Origin: Chlorokybus atmophyticus
Lineage: Eukaryota; Streptophyta; Chlorokybophyceae; Chlorokybales; Chlorokybaceae
Reading direction: 5' to 3'
Assembly (NCBI GenBank): GCA_009103225.1
Contig: RHPI01003753.1
Span: 61,843-125,842 of the forward strand
Length of the DNA stretch: 64,000 bases
Under the pieces are notes generated by a model that made no database searches, was not told the DNA's origin, and saw only the letters and a list, made by a program, of their open reading frames with translations. This document shows positions 29,361-41,206 of the stretch, piece after piece (the first letter of the stretch is position 1; each line of letters starts with the position of its first letter). The translations under genes and the position numbers were made by a program.

Positions 29361-30828
29361 ACATTGTACCATGTCGCGATGAGCGCCGACTCGGCCGTGA
29401 AGCCCGCTGCGAGCGCTTTATCTGGAAAGACACCGTGTATGTCGCTGGTGATGTCGGCCAGGAGCTTGGCATCGTCGACCGCACGGTAGGCCGCAAAGGT
29501 GCAAGCGTTTCCATTACAGTCATTGTCGACGATGGCACTGTAACCGTCATCTGCGTCGCCGATAAAGAGGTTTGCCCCGAACGCTGCCACCATGCTGCAG
29601 TCAAATGCCCCGAGGATGGGGAACGGGCGATCTTGGGGGCGGAAGTCATCTATGTTGCCACTTTGGAAGTGCACGGCGCCTGCAAGAAAGCAAGAAACGT
29701 ATTGGAAGCTGAAACACACTACCGCCAGTATAGCAGCAAAGTGTAAAGCGCCAAGGCAATCAAGAACAAGTAGGCGTCATGGAAGAGCAATCTCAACAAA
29801 TGCACTCCCAACTCCAGAGTGCCATTCTGCAGTTCAAAGCACAAGCAACAGTAGAGCATATGTACTTACGAAACCATCACAACCATTACATTACCGTTCA
29901 CATTGACGAATGCCCCTTTTATACTGGGGGTTCCGAACACGGGCACGGCGTATGGCAGCGGGATCAGGTTGGAACTGACGTCATCGCCCTGCAACAAGAG
30001 CCGGCCTGTGAGTGCCACTGTGTGGTCTGGCATGGTAAGTATGGTAAAGCTCCCTGCACAGAGCGCCGATTGCAATTACACAGTTGCCAGTTGCTGTGCA
30101 TGCGTGCATGGCGAGCTTACGACACAATGATGGTGTCGCCGTTGGCAGGGCCGAAGGGGTACAGGTCGTCGACGGTCAGGGCGCCCACGTAACCACTCAG
30201 CACCACCGCCACCGCCAGCAGCAGCAGCGCCAGCGACTGAGTAAGTTTCTTCTCTCCGAGAGCCGTCTCTCTTACACTGCTGCTCAAGCAATGCTCACGC
30301 TTTGTCAGTGAAAGCTTACTCGCTGCCTCATCCATACAGGCGCACAGGCATAGGCGCACACATGCGCATGCAAACATGCACACACGCACACAGAGCTATG
30401 CACGTACCGGCGGCGATGATGGCTGCCGTTGAAGAGGAGAAAGCATACACCGGCTGGCTTACCGCCAGCAGTTGCAGCTTGCAACACATACACTGTACGC
30501 TAGAGCCATCCCATCACACATGCGGTTGCTTACATAATTGACATCTACCGGCAAAAGGGACACGGATTGTACTGAAAGTCTCCTATCAACAGCTCAGTAA
30601 AGTCTCTGAAGTCATACTACTGACATGCATGTCGTACTGCTGCCATCAGCCTGCCAAGCTGGATGTTTCAGCCGCTGAAATCAGCAAGCACTTTTGAACA
30701 CCAACTATGCCTACATGCTGCATGCCGCTGAACTTTGCGTCCTGAGCGGACCAATCACCTTATGCGGAAGGGGCTGCATTTGGCATGTTGGGTGCAATTT
30801 GCAGCCCAATCCGCCCGCTGCTGGTAAC

Positions 30829-30877
30829 GCAGCACGGAACAAAGCGCCAGTATTGCTGGCGCTTTGTTCCGTGCTGC
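30829..30877. repeat. Perfect 22-bp inverted repeat
   Basis: Arms 30829-30850 and 30856-30877 (GCAGCACGGAACAAAGCGCCAG and complement) flank a five-base loop TATTG. The equivalent site in unit 2 (36222-36287) keeps 21-bp arms but has a different 24-base centre. Confidence 0.9.
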
Positions 30878-30892
30878 TTTATCGACACGACC

Positions 30893-31320
30893 GGACACGT
30901 AAACCGCGGCTAGTAGCAAGCCCTGGTGGCTGCGGTTCATCCTACCCATCTGCCTTGCAACAACAGTCGTGTTGCCTTGTGTGCGTGTGTCGTGAGGTGC
31001 TGATAGCACTGTCATTGTCACCGTTGCCGGCATTAACGCTGAACTCTTCCTTCTGCTTCCCTGCGTGCCTCGCACGGTAAGCCCGCTAGTCACACCTTTG
31101 CCCTGCCTCTGCTCAGCACGCACTTGCACTTGCATTTGCGTACATATGTTAGCAGCCCCAGTAGGCTATGTGGTAGAGTTGGTGTTGAGAGATTATCATC
31201 GATATCTTCTGAGGTTGAGCATCGTCTACTATTGGATTTCGATACCATATACACACAAACCACACAAACTCGACTAGCCTAAGCTATGGGGGTTGATGCA
31301 AGCAGATCCAAGCAGTGACA
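30893..31320. other. Spacer between duplicated units
   Basis: About 430 bases not shared with the other junctions. I see no gene, only short CT-rich and CA-rich stretches. Confidence 0.5.
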
Positions 31321-31599
31321 GGAGTGCAATATCTGTAAACAGAATGTTACTATTGCTTGTCATACACATGTCACTTGTCGCAGTTCAACGTGACCATACC
31401 ATGGTCGTTGCTAGTGATGCATAGCACACTGTCCACGCACTTGTTTTATTGCTATAGTTCACTCACATCTAACAAGTGCGACTCTCAAGGAAATGGGCAA
31501 TAGCGTTTGTCGGTAACAGCGTTACAGCAACTTTCGCTCACAAACAACTTATTCAAGTTGGAGGGTCAAATTCAGCGATTGGGTTCCCGCTGCAGGTGA

Positions 31600-31740
31600 T
31601 CAACCTGAATTATCTTGACACAGAGGCAGGGTGCATCCTCCAAGAGCGCTGTTCTGGCGGAGAAACGTGTTGTAGACTGAGCGCGCTGCATAGTACCACA
31701 GCGGTAAGTAACACGTCAAGTTTGGAGAGTTGGGTCAACT

Positions 31741-31823
<83 letters not shown>

Positions 31824-31824
31824 N

Positions 31825-31893
<69 letters not shown>

Positions 31894-33432
31894 CACCCTC
31901 TGTGGAAGACAAGCCGCGATGCAGAGCGTGGCGGAACTTGAGCTTGACAGCAAGAGGGCACTGCGGGTACGGCAGTGTCAAGGCGTTGAGCAGTGCCGCA
32001 GCAGCCTCGCTTGCAAACAGATTCGCCTGACAGACAATCAACCTCAGTTACGTCATATTGACCAATTGCATGAGTTATAGTTGCAGCCATGACACCTCGC
32101 ATGAGCCAATTGACCTGGTTGTTGCGTGTACGCAGGGTTTGTGTCATAGTGCGGTTGCCGTAGAAGCGCCGGATGACAGCCGCGTCTTGCGGAGCACGGC
32201 TTGCGAACGCCGCCCACAGTCGCGTGGAGGGCTTGATGCCAGCGGGGTAGTTGCACGTGTAGCTTGGTGATGTCCAGTAATATGGGAGACAGCCCCGCCG
32301 CCCAACGGCTCTTCCATTGGGGGGATACTCCGCTCTGGTCATGTAGCAAACAATGGTTTCATTTAGATTTGCAAAGACAATGCGTGTTGCTATGCGGGCA
32401 TCTTTGACTTACGGGCTGCATGCTTGCTTGTACTCCACGACACGGACGCTGGTAGTGTTGGAGGAGCTCAAGCCGTTCTGCGCGATTGTGATGGTGATGT
32501 TCTTGACTCCCGGGGTGCTGTACCGACAGATCCCTTCGGCCTCACCCTGCACATAACACTTGTTGACTGCGAGCGATTGCTGACAGTTCATACCAGGAGG
32601 CAAGCACACTTCTACAGTTGTACGCGCACATGCACGCACAACTTCATGCACACGCGCGCACGCAGTCAAACACTGTTTGATGGTACGCATGGACACGAGA
32701 GAGAGAGAGAGAGAGAGAGAGNNNNNNNNNNNNNNNNNNNNNNNNNNNNNNNNNNNNNNNNNNNNNNNNNNNNNNNNNNNNNNNNNNNNNNNNNNNNNNN
32801 NNNNNNNNNNNNNNNNNNNNNNNNNNNNNNNNNNNNNNNNNNNNNNNNNNNNNNNNNNNNNNNNNNNNNNNNNNNNNNNNNNNNNNNNNNNNNNNNNNNN
32901 NNNNNNNNNNNNNNNNNNNNNNNNNNNNNNNNNNNNNNNNNNNNNNNNNNNNNNNNNNNNNNNNNNNNNNNNNNNNNNNNNNNNNNNNNNNNNNNNNNNN
33001 NNNNNNNNNNNNNNNNNNNNNNNNNNNNNNNNNNNNNNNNNNNNNNNNNNNNNNNNNNNNNNNNNNNNNNNNNNNNNNNNNNNNNNNNNNNNNNNNNNNN
33101 NNNNNNNNNNNNNNNNNNNNNNNNNNNNNNNNNNNNNNNNNNNNNNNNNNNNNNNNNNNNNNNNNNNNNNNNNNNNNNNNNNNNNNNNNNNNNNNNNNNN
33201 NNNNNNNNNNNNNNNNNNNNNNNNNNNNNNNNNNNNNNNNNNNNNNNNNNNNNNNNNNNNNNNNNNNNNNNNNNNNNNNNNNNNNNNNNNNNNNNNNNNN
33301 NNNNNNNNNNNNNNNNNNNNNNNNNNNNNNNNNNNNNNNNNNNNNNNNNNNNNNNNNNNNNNNNNNNNNNNNNNNNNNNNNNNNNNNNNNNNNNNNNNNN
33401 NNNNNNNNNNNNNNNNNNNNNNNNNNNNNNNN

Positions 33433-33463
<31 letters not shown>

Positions 33464-35656
33464 GCGTGCATGCACGCACGCACCGCAATGGAGTCTGCGC
33501 CGCAGTCGATGGTGGTGCTATAGTCATTGCAGAAGATGACATTTTTGATCAGGATGACGCTAACAGCCTCGTCGACCTGCCGTAAGGTAAACCCGTTAGT
33601 GCTGACGACACATACCACAACTACCGCAGCTGTTCAGTTTCAGATGTCTCTCAGGTCGCCGACCATCGGTGTTGGGGTGCCTCTTGCTGGGTCCAAGCGT
33701 ATGTTGTCGATGCGTGGCGTCATGCCGGTGAGGGTGATAGTTGTGCTGAGCACCACCGGGTTGGAAGCGGTGGGGCATGGCGACACGGGCCTAACTTGAG
33801 CGCTGATTTGATACGTGCCCGGGGTCAACCGCAAGTTCTCGGTGTTAAAGAAAGGTCTGGTGGTATTCACAAAGTCGTTGAAGGCACCGTCATTGTCAAG
33901 GTCCCAAGCCATCGTTTGCTGGTTGCCGCACGCGTCCACGTCCGTGTCTCCATATAGCGTCCTTAATAGACATGCCTCAGAGGGGAGGGGATTATCAAGG
34001 CTGCGAATGCACAAAGTTTCTCTCAGCAAGGGCATGTTGGTGTTGGCCCAGCAATGTAAACTTCATGCCGTTACATGCGAGTGCCATTGTGACACTCACT
34101 AGTTGAATGTGCCGATGGTCGGGTTGCTCGAGTCAAGTCCAAACCACCACTTGCCCGCCTGCCAAAGAGTGAACGAGATGCGTGTGCGCGATGACATGAG
34201 GAGCAGAGCTGGCAAACCAACAGAGCGTATGCATGCTTGCTCACCTGGCCAACGTTGGAGTTCTCATCAAAGGTGGCGACAGAGAAAGAGCTGGGCAGCC
34301 GAAACGAGCGCACGCCATCACCGAGGTTGAATCCCGCTTGAACTGCGGCAACATGCATACAAGTGTCAGCGTCACATGTGTAACGTGATGTGCAACGTGC
34401 AGGACACATGTATTAATCTACCAAAGCAATTTGCTCCTCACCAACGGGCCCCCTGAAGGTCAGCGCGGGGTAGAGCAAGCCCACGAAGACCGTGCGTGTG
34501 TTGAAGGCTATCACCGCTTGGAACGTGTTGCGAGAAGTGGCTTCATTGCAGCATTGTGACACCTGAACATGAAGTAAGTCAGGAGACTTGTAGTTAAATC
34601 ACCACAACACACAAACGCATATGGACAAACACGTAAGCCCTTACGCAAATGCAGGCACACACACGCGCGTTCTCACTCACATTGTACCATGTCGCGATGA
34701 GCGCCGACTCGGCCGTGAAGCCCCCTGCTAGTGCTTTATCTGGGAAGACACCACGTATGTCGCTGGTGATATCAGCCAGGAGATTGGCATCTTTGACGGC
34801 ACGGTAGGCCACGAAGGTGCAAGCGTTTCCATTGCAGTCGTCATCGACTTCGTCACTGTAGCCAACAAAGAGGTCTGCCCAGAACGCTGCCACCATGCTG
34901 TAGCCAGATGCATCAAGAGTGGGGAACGGATGGTCTTCGGGGCGCCAGTCTATATTGTCATTTTGAAAGTGCACAGCGCCTGCAAGAAAGCAAGAAACGT
35001 ATGGTATGAAATACACTACAGCCAGTATAGCCGCAAAGTACCAAAGCATCAACCCAGTCAAGAACAGATAGGCGTCATGAAAGAGCAAAGACAACGAATG
35101 CACTACTGACTCCAGAGTGCCATTCTGCAGTTCAAAACACAAGCAACAGCAGAGCATATGTACAGCATATGTATTGATGAAACCATTACAGCCATTACTT
35201 ACTTACTTACTTACCGTTCAGATTAACGTAAGCCCCTTTCACACTGGGGTTTCCGAACACGGGCACGGCGTATGGCAGCGGGATCACGTTGGAACTGAGG
35301 TCATCGCCCCTGCAACCAGAGCCAGCCTGTGAGTACCATTGTGTGGTCTAGCATGGCAAGTATGGTAAAGCTCCCTGCACAGAGCGCCATATGCCATCGC
35401 ACAGTTGCCAGTTGCTGTGCATGCGTGCATGGCGAGCTTACGACACAATGATGGTGTCGCCGTTGGCAGGGCCGAAGGGGTACAGGTCGTCGACGGTCAG
35501 GGCGCCCACGTAACCACTCAGCACCACCACCACCGCCAGCAGCAGCAACGCCAGCGACTGAGTAAGTTTCTTGTCTCCGAGAGCCATCTCTCTTACACTG
35601 CTGCTCAAGCAATGCTCACGCTTTGTCAGTGAAAGCTTACTCGCTGCCTCATCCAT
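31600..35656 (-). CDS. NIDO/PKD-domain secreted or anchored protein, copy 2
   Basis: Function unknown; the domains are extracellular, so an adhesion or matrix role is inferred. ATG at 35656 (or 35587) precedes a hydrophobic segment (SLALLLLAVVVVLSGY), signal peptide or anchor. Exon 1 ends GTGTC|GTAAGC and joins in phase to GGGCGATGACC (about 35312-35215). The next exon (about 34982-34683) gives a NIDO-like domain (FWADLFVG, CNGNAC, ESALIATWYN) continuing after an intron as NTFQAVIAFNTRTVFVGLLYP, the usual NIDO signature. A PKD-like exon at about 34008-33640 carries WDLDNDGAFNDF and TPGTYQISAQV; a second PKD-like stretch lies at 32600-32410 (STPGVKNITITI). A Cys/Arg/Asn-containing region follows (32340-31900). 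Introns containing (CT)n separate several exons. The final exon and stop near 31600 are not certain, and the 711-base gap falls in one intron. Confidence 0.65.
31744..31891. repeat. (GA)n microsatellite, tract 3
   Basis: About 148 bases with one N at 31824. On the minus strand the intron begins GTGAGT and turns straight into (CT)n. It corresponds to tract 1 of copy 1, where the donor now reads GTCTCT. Confidence 0.97.
32697..33464. repeat. (GA)n microsatellite, tract 4, with assembly gap and G-run
   Basis: GA repeats at 32697-32721 and 33433-33452 flank 711 Ns (32722-33432), followed by a run of twelve Gs to 33464. It corresponds to tract 2 of copy 1. The gap size is an assembly estimate. 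Confidence 0.95.
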
Positions 35657-36221
35657 ACAGGCGCACAGGCATAGGCGCACACATGCGCATGCAAACATGC
35701 ACACACGCACACAGAGCTATGCACGTACCGGCGGCGATGATGGCTGCCGTTGAAGAGGAGAAAGCCTGGACTGCACGTCACCGGCTGGCTTGCCGCTAGC
35801 AGTTGCAGCTTGCAACACTTACACTGTACGCTAGAGCCATCCCATCACACATGCGGTTGCTTACATAATTGACATCTACCGGCAAAGGGGACACGAATTG
35901 TGCTGAAAGTCTCCTGTCAACAGCTCAGTAAAGTCTCTGAAGATGCGGTATGTCATATCGTGAACATGACATGCATGTCGTACTGCCATCAGCCTGCTAA
36001 GCTGGTTGTTTCAGCCGCTAAGTTATCAAGCACTTTGGAACAACAACTAGATGTGCGTACATGCCGCTGAACTCCGCGTCCTATAGTTCAAGTTCAGCGG
36101 CATGCAGCATGTAGGCATAGTTGGTCCGCTTAAAGCGGACCAATTACCTGATGCGGAAGGGGCTGCAAATTGTAGTTGGCATGTTGGGTGCAAATTGCAG
36201 CCCAATCCGCCCGCTGCTGGT

Positions 36222-36287
36222 AAAGCAGCATGGAACAAAGCGCCAGCCACGCTGGTGCGTGCGCAACGCTTTGTTCCGTGCTGCTTT
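36222..36287. repeat. Inverted repeat, unit 2 counterpart of 30829-30877
   Basis: 21-bp arms (AAAGCAGCATGGAACAAAGCG and its complement with one mismatch) around a 24-base centre rich in GC. Confidence 0.8.
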
Positions 36288-36519
36288 AACGACATGACGC
36301 TCGTGACGACCGATCACTCCGCCACATCAGCAAGCAAAGTAAATGACATTGCATCATCAGCAATTTGCAAGCTGCATGGCCCGGATGATGTGCACATGCA
36401 CATGCTACAGCGATGCCATCAACAAAAGCGGACATCATGCTACGCACAAACTAGCGGGGCGTGTGATTGGGCCGGCCGGCCGGCCGGCATTAGGGCACAA
36501 GACACATCACACGCGCACC

Positions 36520-36680
36520 ACGCACGACGGCCGTGTGACGGCACCCGCGACTGCCGGGCTGCGCGGCCCGCCTGCCTCTCATTGGCTAGGCGGCAACAAT
36601 TAGCTATCGGCCGTTCGATCTGTTAAATCAAATCTCGACCGTCCAAAGCTCATCCCCAAGTCATGCAACTGCTCAAAATA
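36520..36680 (+). repeat. Direct repeat flanking the pogo element, left copy
   Basis: GGCACCCGCGACTGCCGGGC, then CTCATTGGCTAGGCGGC and a CCGTCCAAAGC segment, recur in the same order and orientation at about 39749-39880. The copies are clearly diverged. Preceded at about 36473-36489 by a (CCGG)n palindromic run. Confidence 0.75.
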
Positions 36681-36810
36681 TATGCGAATGATATATACTG
36701 TATTTATGAATAACTGTATGCAATGACGACTACATATAATGATATGCATTGTAATTGATAATGTATATATATATATATGTATCATAAGTACAAACTATAC
36801 GTGATATATA
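36681..36810. other. AT-rich flank
   Basis: TA-rich sequence with a (TA)n run near 36764-36778. It ends in the TA target-site dinucleotide of the transposon at 36809-36810. Confidence 0.6.
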
Positions 36811-37679
36811 CCGTATTTACCCGATCACAGTCCCCCCCTTTTTATAGTGTCCCCCCCCCCCCCAATATGGGGTATTGTATTCGGGGGGGGGATATTATTA
36901 CAAGGGGGGGACTATGTTTGGTAGCAGGGGTTGCCGCCTTTCCCGCCTTTCTCACGCAGAATCTCATCCTTGGGGGCGATCAACTGCGTGGTTGGCGGAG
37001 GTGTGGTTGTGGAGGGCGGTATGGTTGTTGAGGGCGGTGTGGCTGGCGGCGGTGGCAAAATGGCTGGTTGGGCTGCTGCAAGGCAGGCGAGCATGCGCCG
37101 GCTTGAGGAGGAAGCAGCGGCAGCAGCCGCTGCTGCTTCTCGAAGTGGCCTCAGCAGCGGCGGCGGCAGTCGCCGTTGCTACCGCAGCTGCTGCTAAGGC
37201 CAAGGCAGACCAAGCAGCACGTGAGGCGCGCCCAGATGGGGTGGTTGCAAAGCAGCGCGCACGTGAGAGCAGTTGTAAAAAGAATAAGAGGCACCTGCGC
37301 TGTCAATTCACAATAAGTCAAAGATGTGCATTCGGTAATGCTTGCTTGCGTGTGTTGTGTCAGCGCATGTAGTGTCTGCTTGTGCACCTGCTCAACACAT
37401 GCTCCACATTGATAAGCAGCTAATGCAAAGGTTGTGTGTGTTGCTGAAGATGTTGCGTCGGGCACGCCTTATTGGGGTAAAGGTTGCAGCACGTGAGCAT
37501 GATGTCTTTCCAAAAAGCATTCGTGAATGGATCAAGCAGGGCATTAACATCACGGGCAGCTTAAGGTCTGCCTTCCGTTTGCAAGGGGGTACTTGTGCTT
37601 GTACACACATGTAACATACATGTGTATACAAGCAGTGCTTGTTGCTTGTGTGCATGCATGTGTATTTGGTGTTGTTGGT

Positions 37680-37965
37680 GTTGTGCACGCTAACTGGCTG
37701 ACTGGTTGCGGAGAACGCACACTTGTTTGTGTGCACACTGGCTGGCTCCTTGCTTCCGACTGCTTGTGCGCATGCTGCTTGTGTGCATGCATGCGTACTT
37801 GTGTGTGTGCACACTGACTGACTGGCTGGTTGCCGAGCACGCACACTTGTGCACACACTGGCTGAAATCTGTGCTTCCGACTGCTTGTGTGCATGCATGC
37901 GTACTTGTGTGCATGCATGCGTACGTGTGTGTGTACATGCTGATTTGCTGACTGACTGGCTCCCA
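37680..37965. repeat. Minisatellite inside the transposon
   Basis: A unit of roughly 120 bases (CACTTGTGTGCACACTGGCTG..., CTTCCGACTGCTTGTG, TGCATGCATGCGTACTTGTG) is repeated about two and a half times with variation. It is non-coding and TG-rich. Confidence 0.75.
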
Positions 37966-38132
37966 CGCTTGTTGTGGCTTGTGTGCAGATTTTTGGTAAA
38001 CGAGCTCTGCTTGTATGGGACAGCTGTACGGCCCATTTGTGTGACTCTGTGGGCAAGGCGTTGCAACACATCCGCGTTGACCAAGCTGTCATACCAAGTG
38101 GTATGACAAGTGCCTTGCAGCCCTTGGACATC

Positions 38133-38288
38133 ATGTCTCTCAACTCCAGCGCCAGTTCAGCCGAGGTGGTCGAGCTGCGCGCGCGGTTGCAAGCCGCCGA
38201 AGCCGCTATGCAGACGGCCATCAACGACGCGGCCTCATTGCAAACGGCGTTGCACGAGGCACAGGCGACGATCGCCAAGTGATGACAC
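38133..38288 (+). other. Insert splitting the DDE_1 motif, coiled-coil coding
   Basis: The insert reads in frame as an Ala/Glu/Gln/Leu-rich helix (VELRARLQAAEAAMQTAI and on) ending in TGA at about 38280. Without it QPLDI would join directly to GLNKPLK as in intact relatives. It lacks GT-AG ends, so it is not a normal intron. It resembles an exon fragment of a coiled-coil gene. Confidence 0.6.
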
Positions 38289-39431
38289 AATGATTGGCCT
38301 GAATAAACCTCTCAAGGACATGGTTAGAGCAAAGGTGCGTTGTTGACGATAACTATTGTTGTTGACATGGCATGCCTTTGTTATAGCAAGATTCACTTAT
38401 TAAGGTGGTATGCATATGTAGTGGCAAATGTGGATGTCGGATCCAAGCTAGCACACCTTCACTGCTGGCGGCCATCAATGGGCGTGCTCCTTCACAGAGA
38501 TTCGGACGTGGATCATGGAGAGTTGGGAGGCTCTCCCTGCACGCATTGTGCAGAAGTCCTTCAAGAAGGCTGGCATCAGCATTGCTCTTAATGGTAGTGA
38601 GGATGACATGGTCATTGAGGACATTGAGGATAAGGACGATAGTGTTATCCTCGTGGAGGAGCTGCCATTGGAGGAGCAGGAAGCGTTGGAAGATGAGCGT
38701 GAAGCCGCAGCGGCAGGGCATGGTGGTGCGAAAGTTAGTGAGGAGGAGGATGGGGTGGAGGAGGACGTGCATGCCGTAACTGATAGCATTGACATTGCGA
38801 GTGATGATGATAGCATGTAGCAGGTTGCATGTATGTTGACGTAGCATGCATGCTTGGCTCATGTGCCTTGTGTTTATGCATGAACGGCAATGATGTTGGG
38901 GGTGGTTGTTGTTGCACATGGGCTTGGGCTTGGGCTTGGTGCGCCTACAATTCAACTTATCCAACACCACCTTTGCTACCTCCACCTTGCTAAACTGCAC
39001 ATACCCCTAGGAAGCATATTACCCCGCGGGGGGGGGGGGTGGGAATGTTGTGGCAGTGCCAGGAGTCACATAAAGTTGGATACTCAACAACTCTTTGGGG
39101 GTGCGGAAGTTGCTGCGCGACTGGAAGCAAACGTTTAGCAACGCATGACCTTGACCCTGTAAGCATGGCTTCGTATGATTTTACTACGCTTTACACATCT
39201 GCCATGCTGACTTGCTTGCATGCATGTTGGGGTTGATGACATAGTTCGCTTTTGCTGCAACTTTGCACAGAGGCAATGCTGTACTGGTGCTCACTCCAAT
39301 ACTCACTCTACTAATACTCAAGCCAACTATGCTAAATGNCCCACCAGTAGTCGCTGCGCACCATGTTGCCCCCCCCGAAAAAGGGGGGGGTAACTCCATT
39401 AGGGGGGGACAGTGATCGGGTATATACGGTA

Positions 39432-40789
39432 CGCACCTATATATGAGTAATTTTATTATATATTATACATACACTACATCATATATAAATGAAAGATGTG
39501 CATATATGTCAGTCATAAATAGTTGTATACATATTATATGCATATAATATTATAATATTATAGAGTGTTATATATATAGGTAATTTTGTATGCAATATAT
39601 ATATGATACATACAATCTTTTATACATAATATATAGATAGTTTCACATGGCTTATATGATCTGAACATGTCCCACATGTATTAAGATAATACATCAAGTA
39701 CTAACATTTCTGCCACGTTACGCGGAGAAGTGGTGCGGGCCATCACACGGCACCCGCGACTGCCGGGCTGCGCGGCAGTATGTGCAGCCCGGCTTCTCAT
39801 TGGCTAGGCGGCGAGTACAAGCGTTAAACCGTTAGATCTACGTAAACAATCATGGCCGTCCAAAGCACATCCAATTGTTCAAACGCATGCCAATAAATGT
39901 AGAATTAAGCACAGTTCTGCATACGTGGCCGCTTATGGCTGCATGTTGATCATTTTTATATGTTACAGAAATAATATTGATAAATACAATGATGCATGTT
40001 GATATCTCTGATGTGTTGCAAAATGAAGCACATCTTTTGCAATATGGTGCAATATGGCTAGCAACCTGCATTTCAGCGTTAAAAAACTTAATAAACAACG
40101 TAACGTTTATGCCACGGTACGTGCTAAAATATTTCGTCAGTAATGCCAAGGTTACAACCATTAAAATAATGCTAACCTAAATTACCTTAACGTTAAGATT
40201 CAACCAAACGAAAATGTGCATCGTTAGGCCACCATTTGGTCACGCTTGGATTTGATCAAATGGGATCACAACGGTGACAACAGCCGTTGCTCAAAAAGGG
40301 AGCGAATTGGCCAATCATTGCAGAGATGCATAAAAGATGCTGAAAACCATCTCGGCGGCAACTGCTAGCCAACGGCGACCCAAAATCGATAGCGATTTTG
40401 TGCAATTGCAGCACAGTTAGTGGTAAAATTGGCCGCGACTTTTGCGGTACGAGGTCGTGGCAGGCCCCATACCCCAAAGACATGCCGCCACTACTCACCC
40501 TCGTTCTAACGAATCCTCTCTACCATGTAACGCTAATTAATTACACGCTATAGTTACTACGTCATCAAACATGGTCAACAGCCGAAGCAGTCATAAACCA
40601 TTCTGAGGTACATGCCTGAAAGATAGGCACCCGGCAATGAAAGTTGCGCAATGGGAGGCTAGTGCCAGCACGCCCTTTCAATTGCATGCCGTGTTGGCAC
40701 ACGCAGCAACACATGGTAATGATGATCGCACACCATGCCGTGCACACACCGAAAAATCACTTCACGCGTAAAGCACATTGACACATGTA
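39432..40789. other. AT-rich intergenic DNA with second direct-repeat copy
   Basis: Positions 39432-39720 are strongly AT-rich (ATATAT steps). About 39749-39880 is the diverged second copy of the direct repeat described at 36520-36680. The remainder has no recognisable gene; short frames are unremarkable. Confidence 0.6.
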
Positions 40790-41206
40790 GGGTAAGTGGA
40801 CCATATTTGGGACACTTTTAGAAGTTTCACTGCTAGCGACGGCTGTGGTTAGTTTTTGGGGATGGTGCTGAAAGGCAAACTTTTACTCGAGTTAAGGAGC
40901 ATGAATTTTGTTTTTGCAGCACATCCAATAGAGCAATACACCGGCCGCTATCATAGCGCCGCTATGGCCGACCAAAGCTTAGGGCGGCACACCCGGGCAG
41001 TTCCCGTACGATTTCCTAACTTCGACGATGTGGTGCCCGCCTGCGGAAACAACTGCCGTAGGCGTGCGCAACGCGCTTATCGACGTCTAAAATGAGCAGT
41101 TCAGTACGGAGGCGCCATTATAGCATCGCGCAGATGTTTGCCAGCGAAACCACAGCCGGGCAGCTATCCGAAGTTAGGGCGAATTCCAAGTTTGGTCCAC
41201 TTACCC
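40790..41206. mobile_element. MITE-like element, 417 bp
   Basis: Inverted ends GGGTAAGTGGACCATATTTG (left) and GGGTAAGTGGACCAAACTTG (right, read inward), flanked on both sides by TA (40788-40789 and 41207-41208). Ends and TA target are as in mariner/pogo-type non-autonomous elements. The interior has a 60-codon frame ending at 41093-41095 with no recognisable domain. Autonomous partner unknown; its ends differ from the 36811-39429 transposon. Confidence 0.75.

Larger units (their letters stand above)
31321..36300. repeat. Tandem duplication, unit 2
   Basis: Second copy of the roughly 5-kb unit, same orientation as unit 1. It contains a 711-base N gap inside its second GA tract, so its true length is unknown. 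Confidence 0.85.
37020..38820 (+). pseudogene. pogo-like DDE_1 transposase, interrupted
   Basis: Cut-and-paste transposase; not clearly intact. Visible parts in order: an Ala/Lys-rich N-terminal region (about 37060-37290); a probable helix-turn-helix (37440-37590, residues VKVAAREHDVFPKSIREWIK); a catalytic-core segment (37989-38132) reading LLVWDSCTAHL and then VIPSGMTSALQPLDI, the classic pogo/jerky DDE_1 block with the second catalytic Asp in WDS; its continuation at 38290-38335 (GLNKPLKDMVRAK); and a C-terminal part (38505-38820) with ESWEALPARIVQKSFKKAGI and an acidic tail ending at TAG 38818-38820. Between QPLDI and GLNKPLK about 160 bases of unrelated GC-rich coding-like DNA are inserted, with an in-frame stop. 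The 37600-37985 stretch is a minisatellite that may be an intron. Confidence 0.75.
36811..39429 (+). mobile_element. pogo/Tigger-type DNA transposon
   Basis: Terminal inverted repeats of about 29 bp start CCGTATTTACCCGATCACAG at the left and read CCGTATATACCCGATCACTG inward from the right, with two mismatches, each then entering a run of Cs. TA dinucleotides flank both ends (36809-36810, 39430-39431), as expected for the IS630-Tc1-mariner/pogo superfamily. Further C/G homopolymers (36851-36865, 36884-36914, 39369-39393) sit just inside the ends. A transposase with a DDE_1 signature lies between. An N at 39339 followed by a 29-base patch identical to Gypsy DNA suggests a local assembly error near the right end. 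Confidence 0.85.

Noticed and set aside
32409-33618. Open frames over 300 codons across 32.4-33.6 kb
   Set aside because: Most of their length is the 711-base N gap.
36473-36489. (CCGG)n run as a transposon end
   Set aside because: It has no matching inverted partner and no target duplication; the real ends with TA flanks are at 36811 and 39429.
37550-38290. Minus-strand 246-codon frame with His/Thr/Cys repeats
   Set aside because: Shadow of the minisatellite; the plus strand carries the recognisable transposase.
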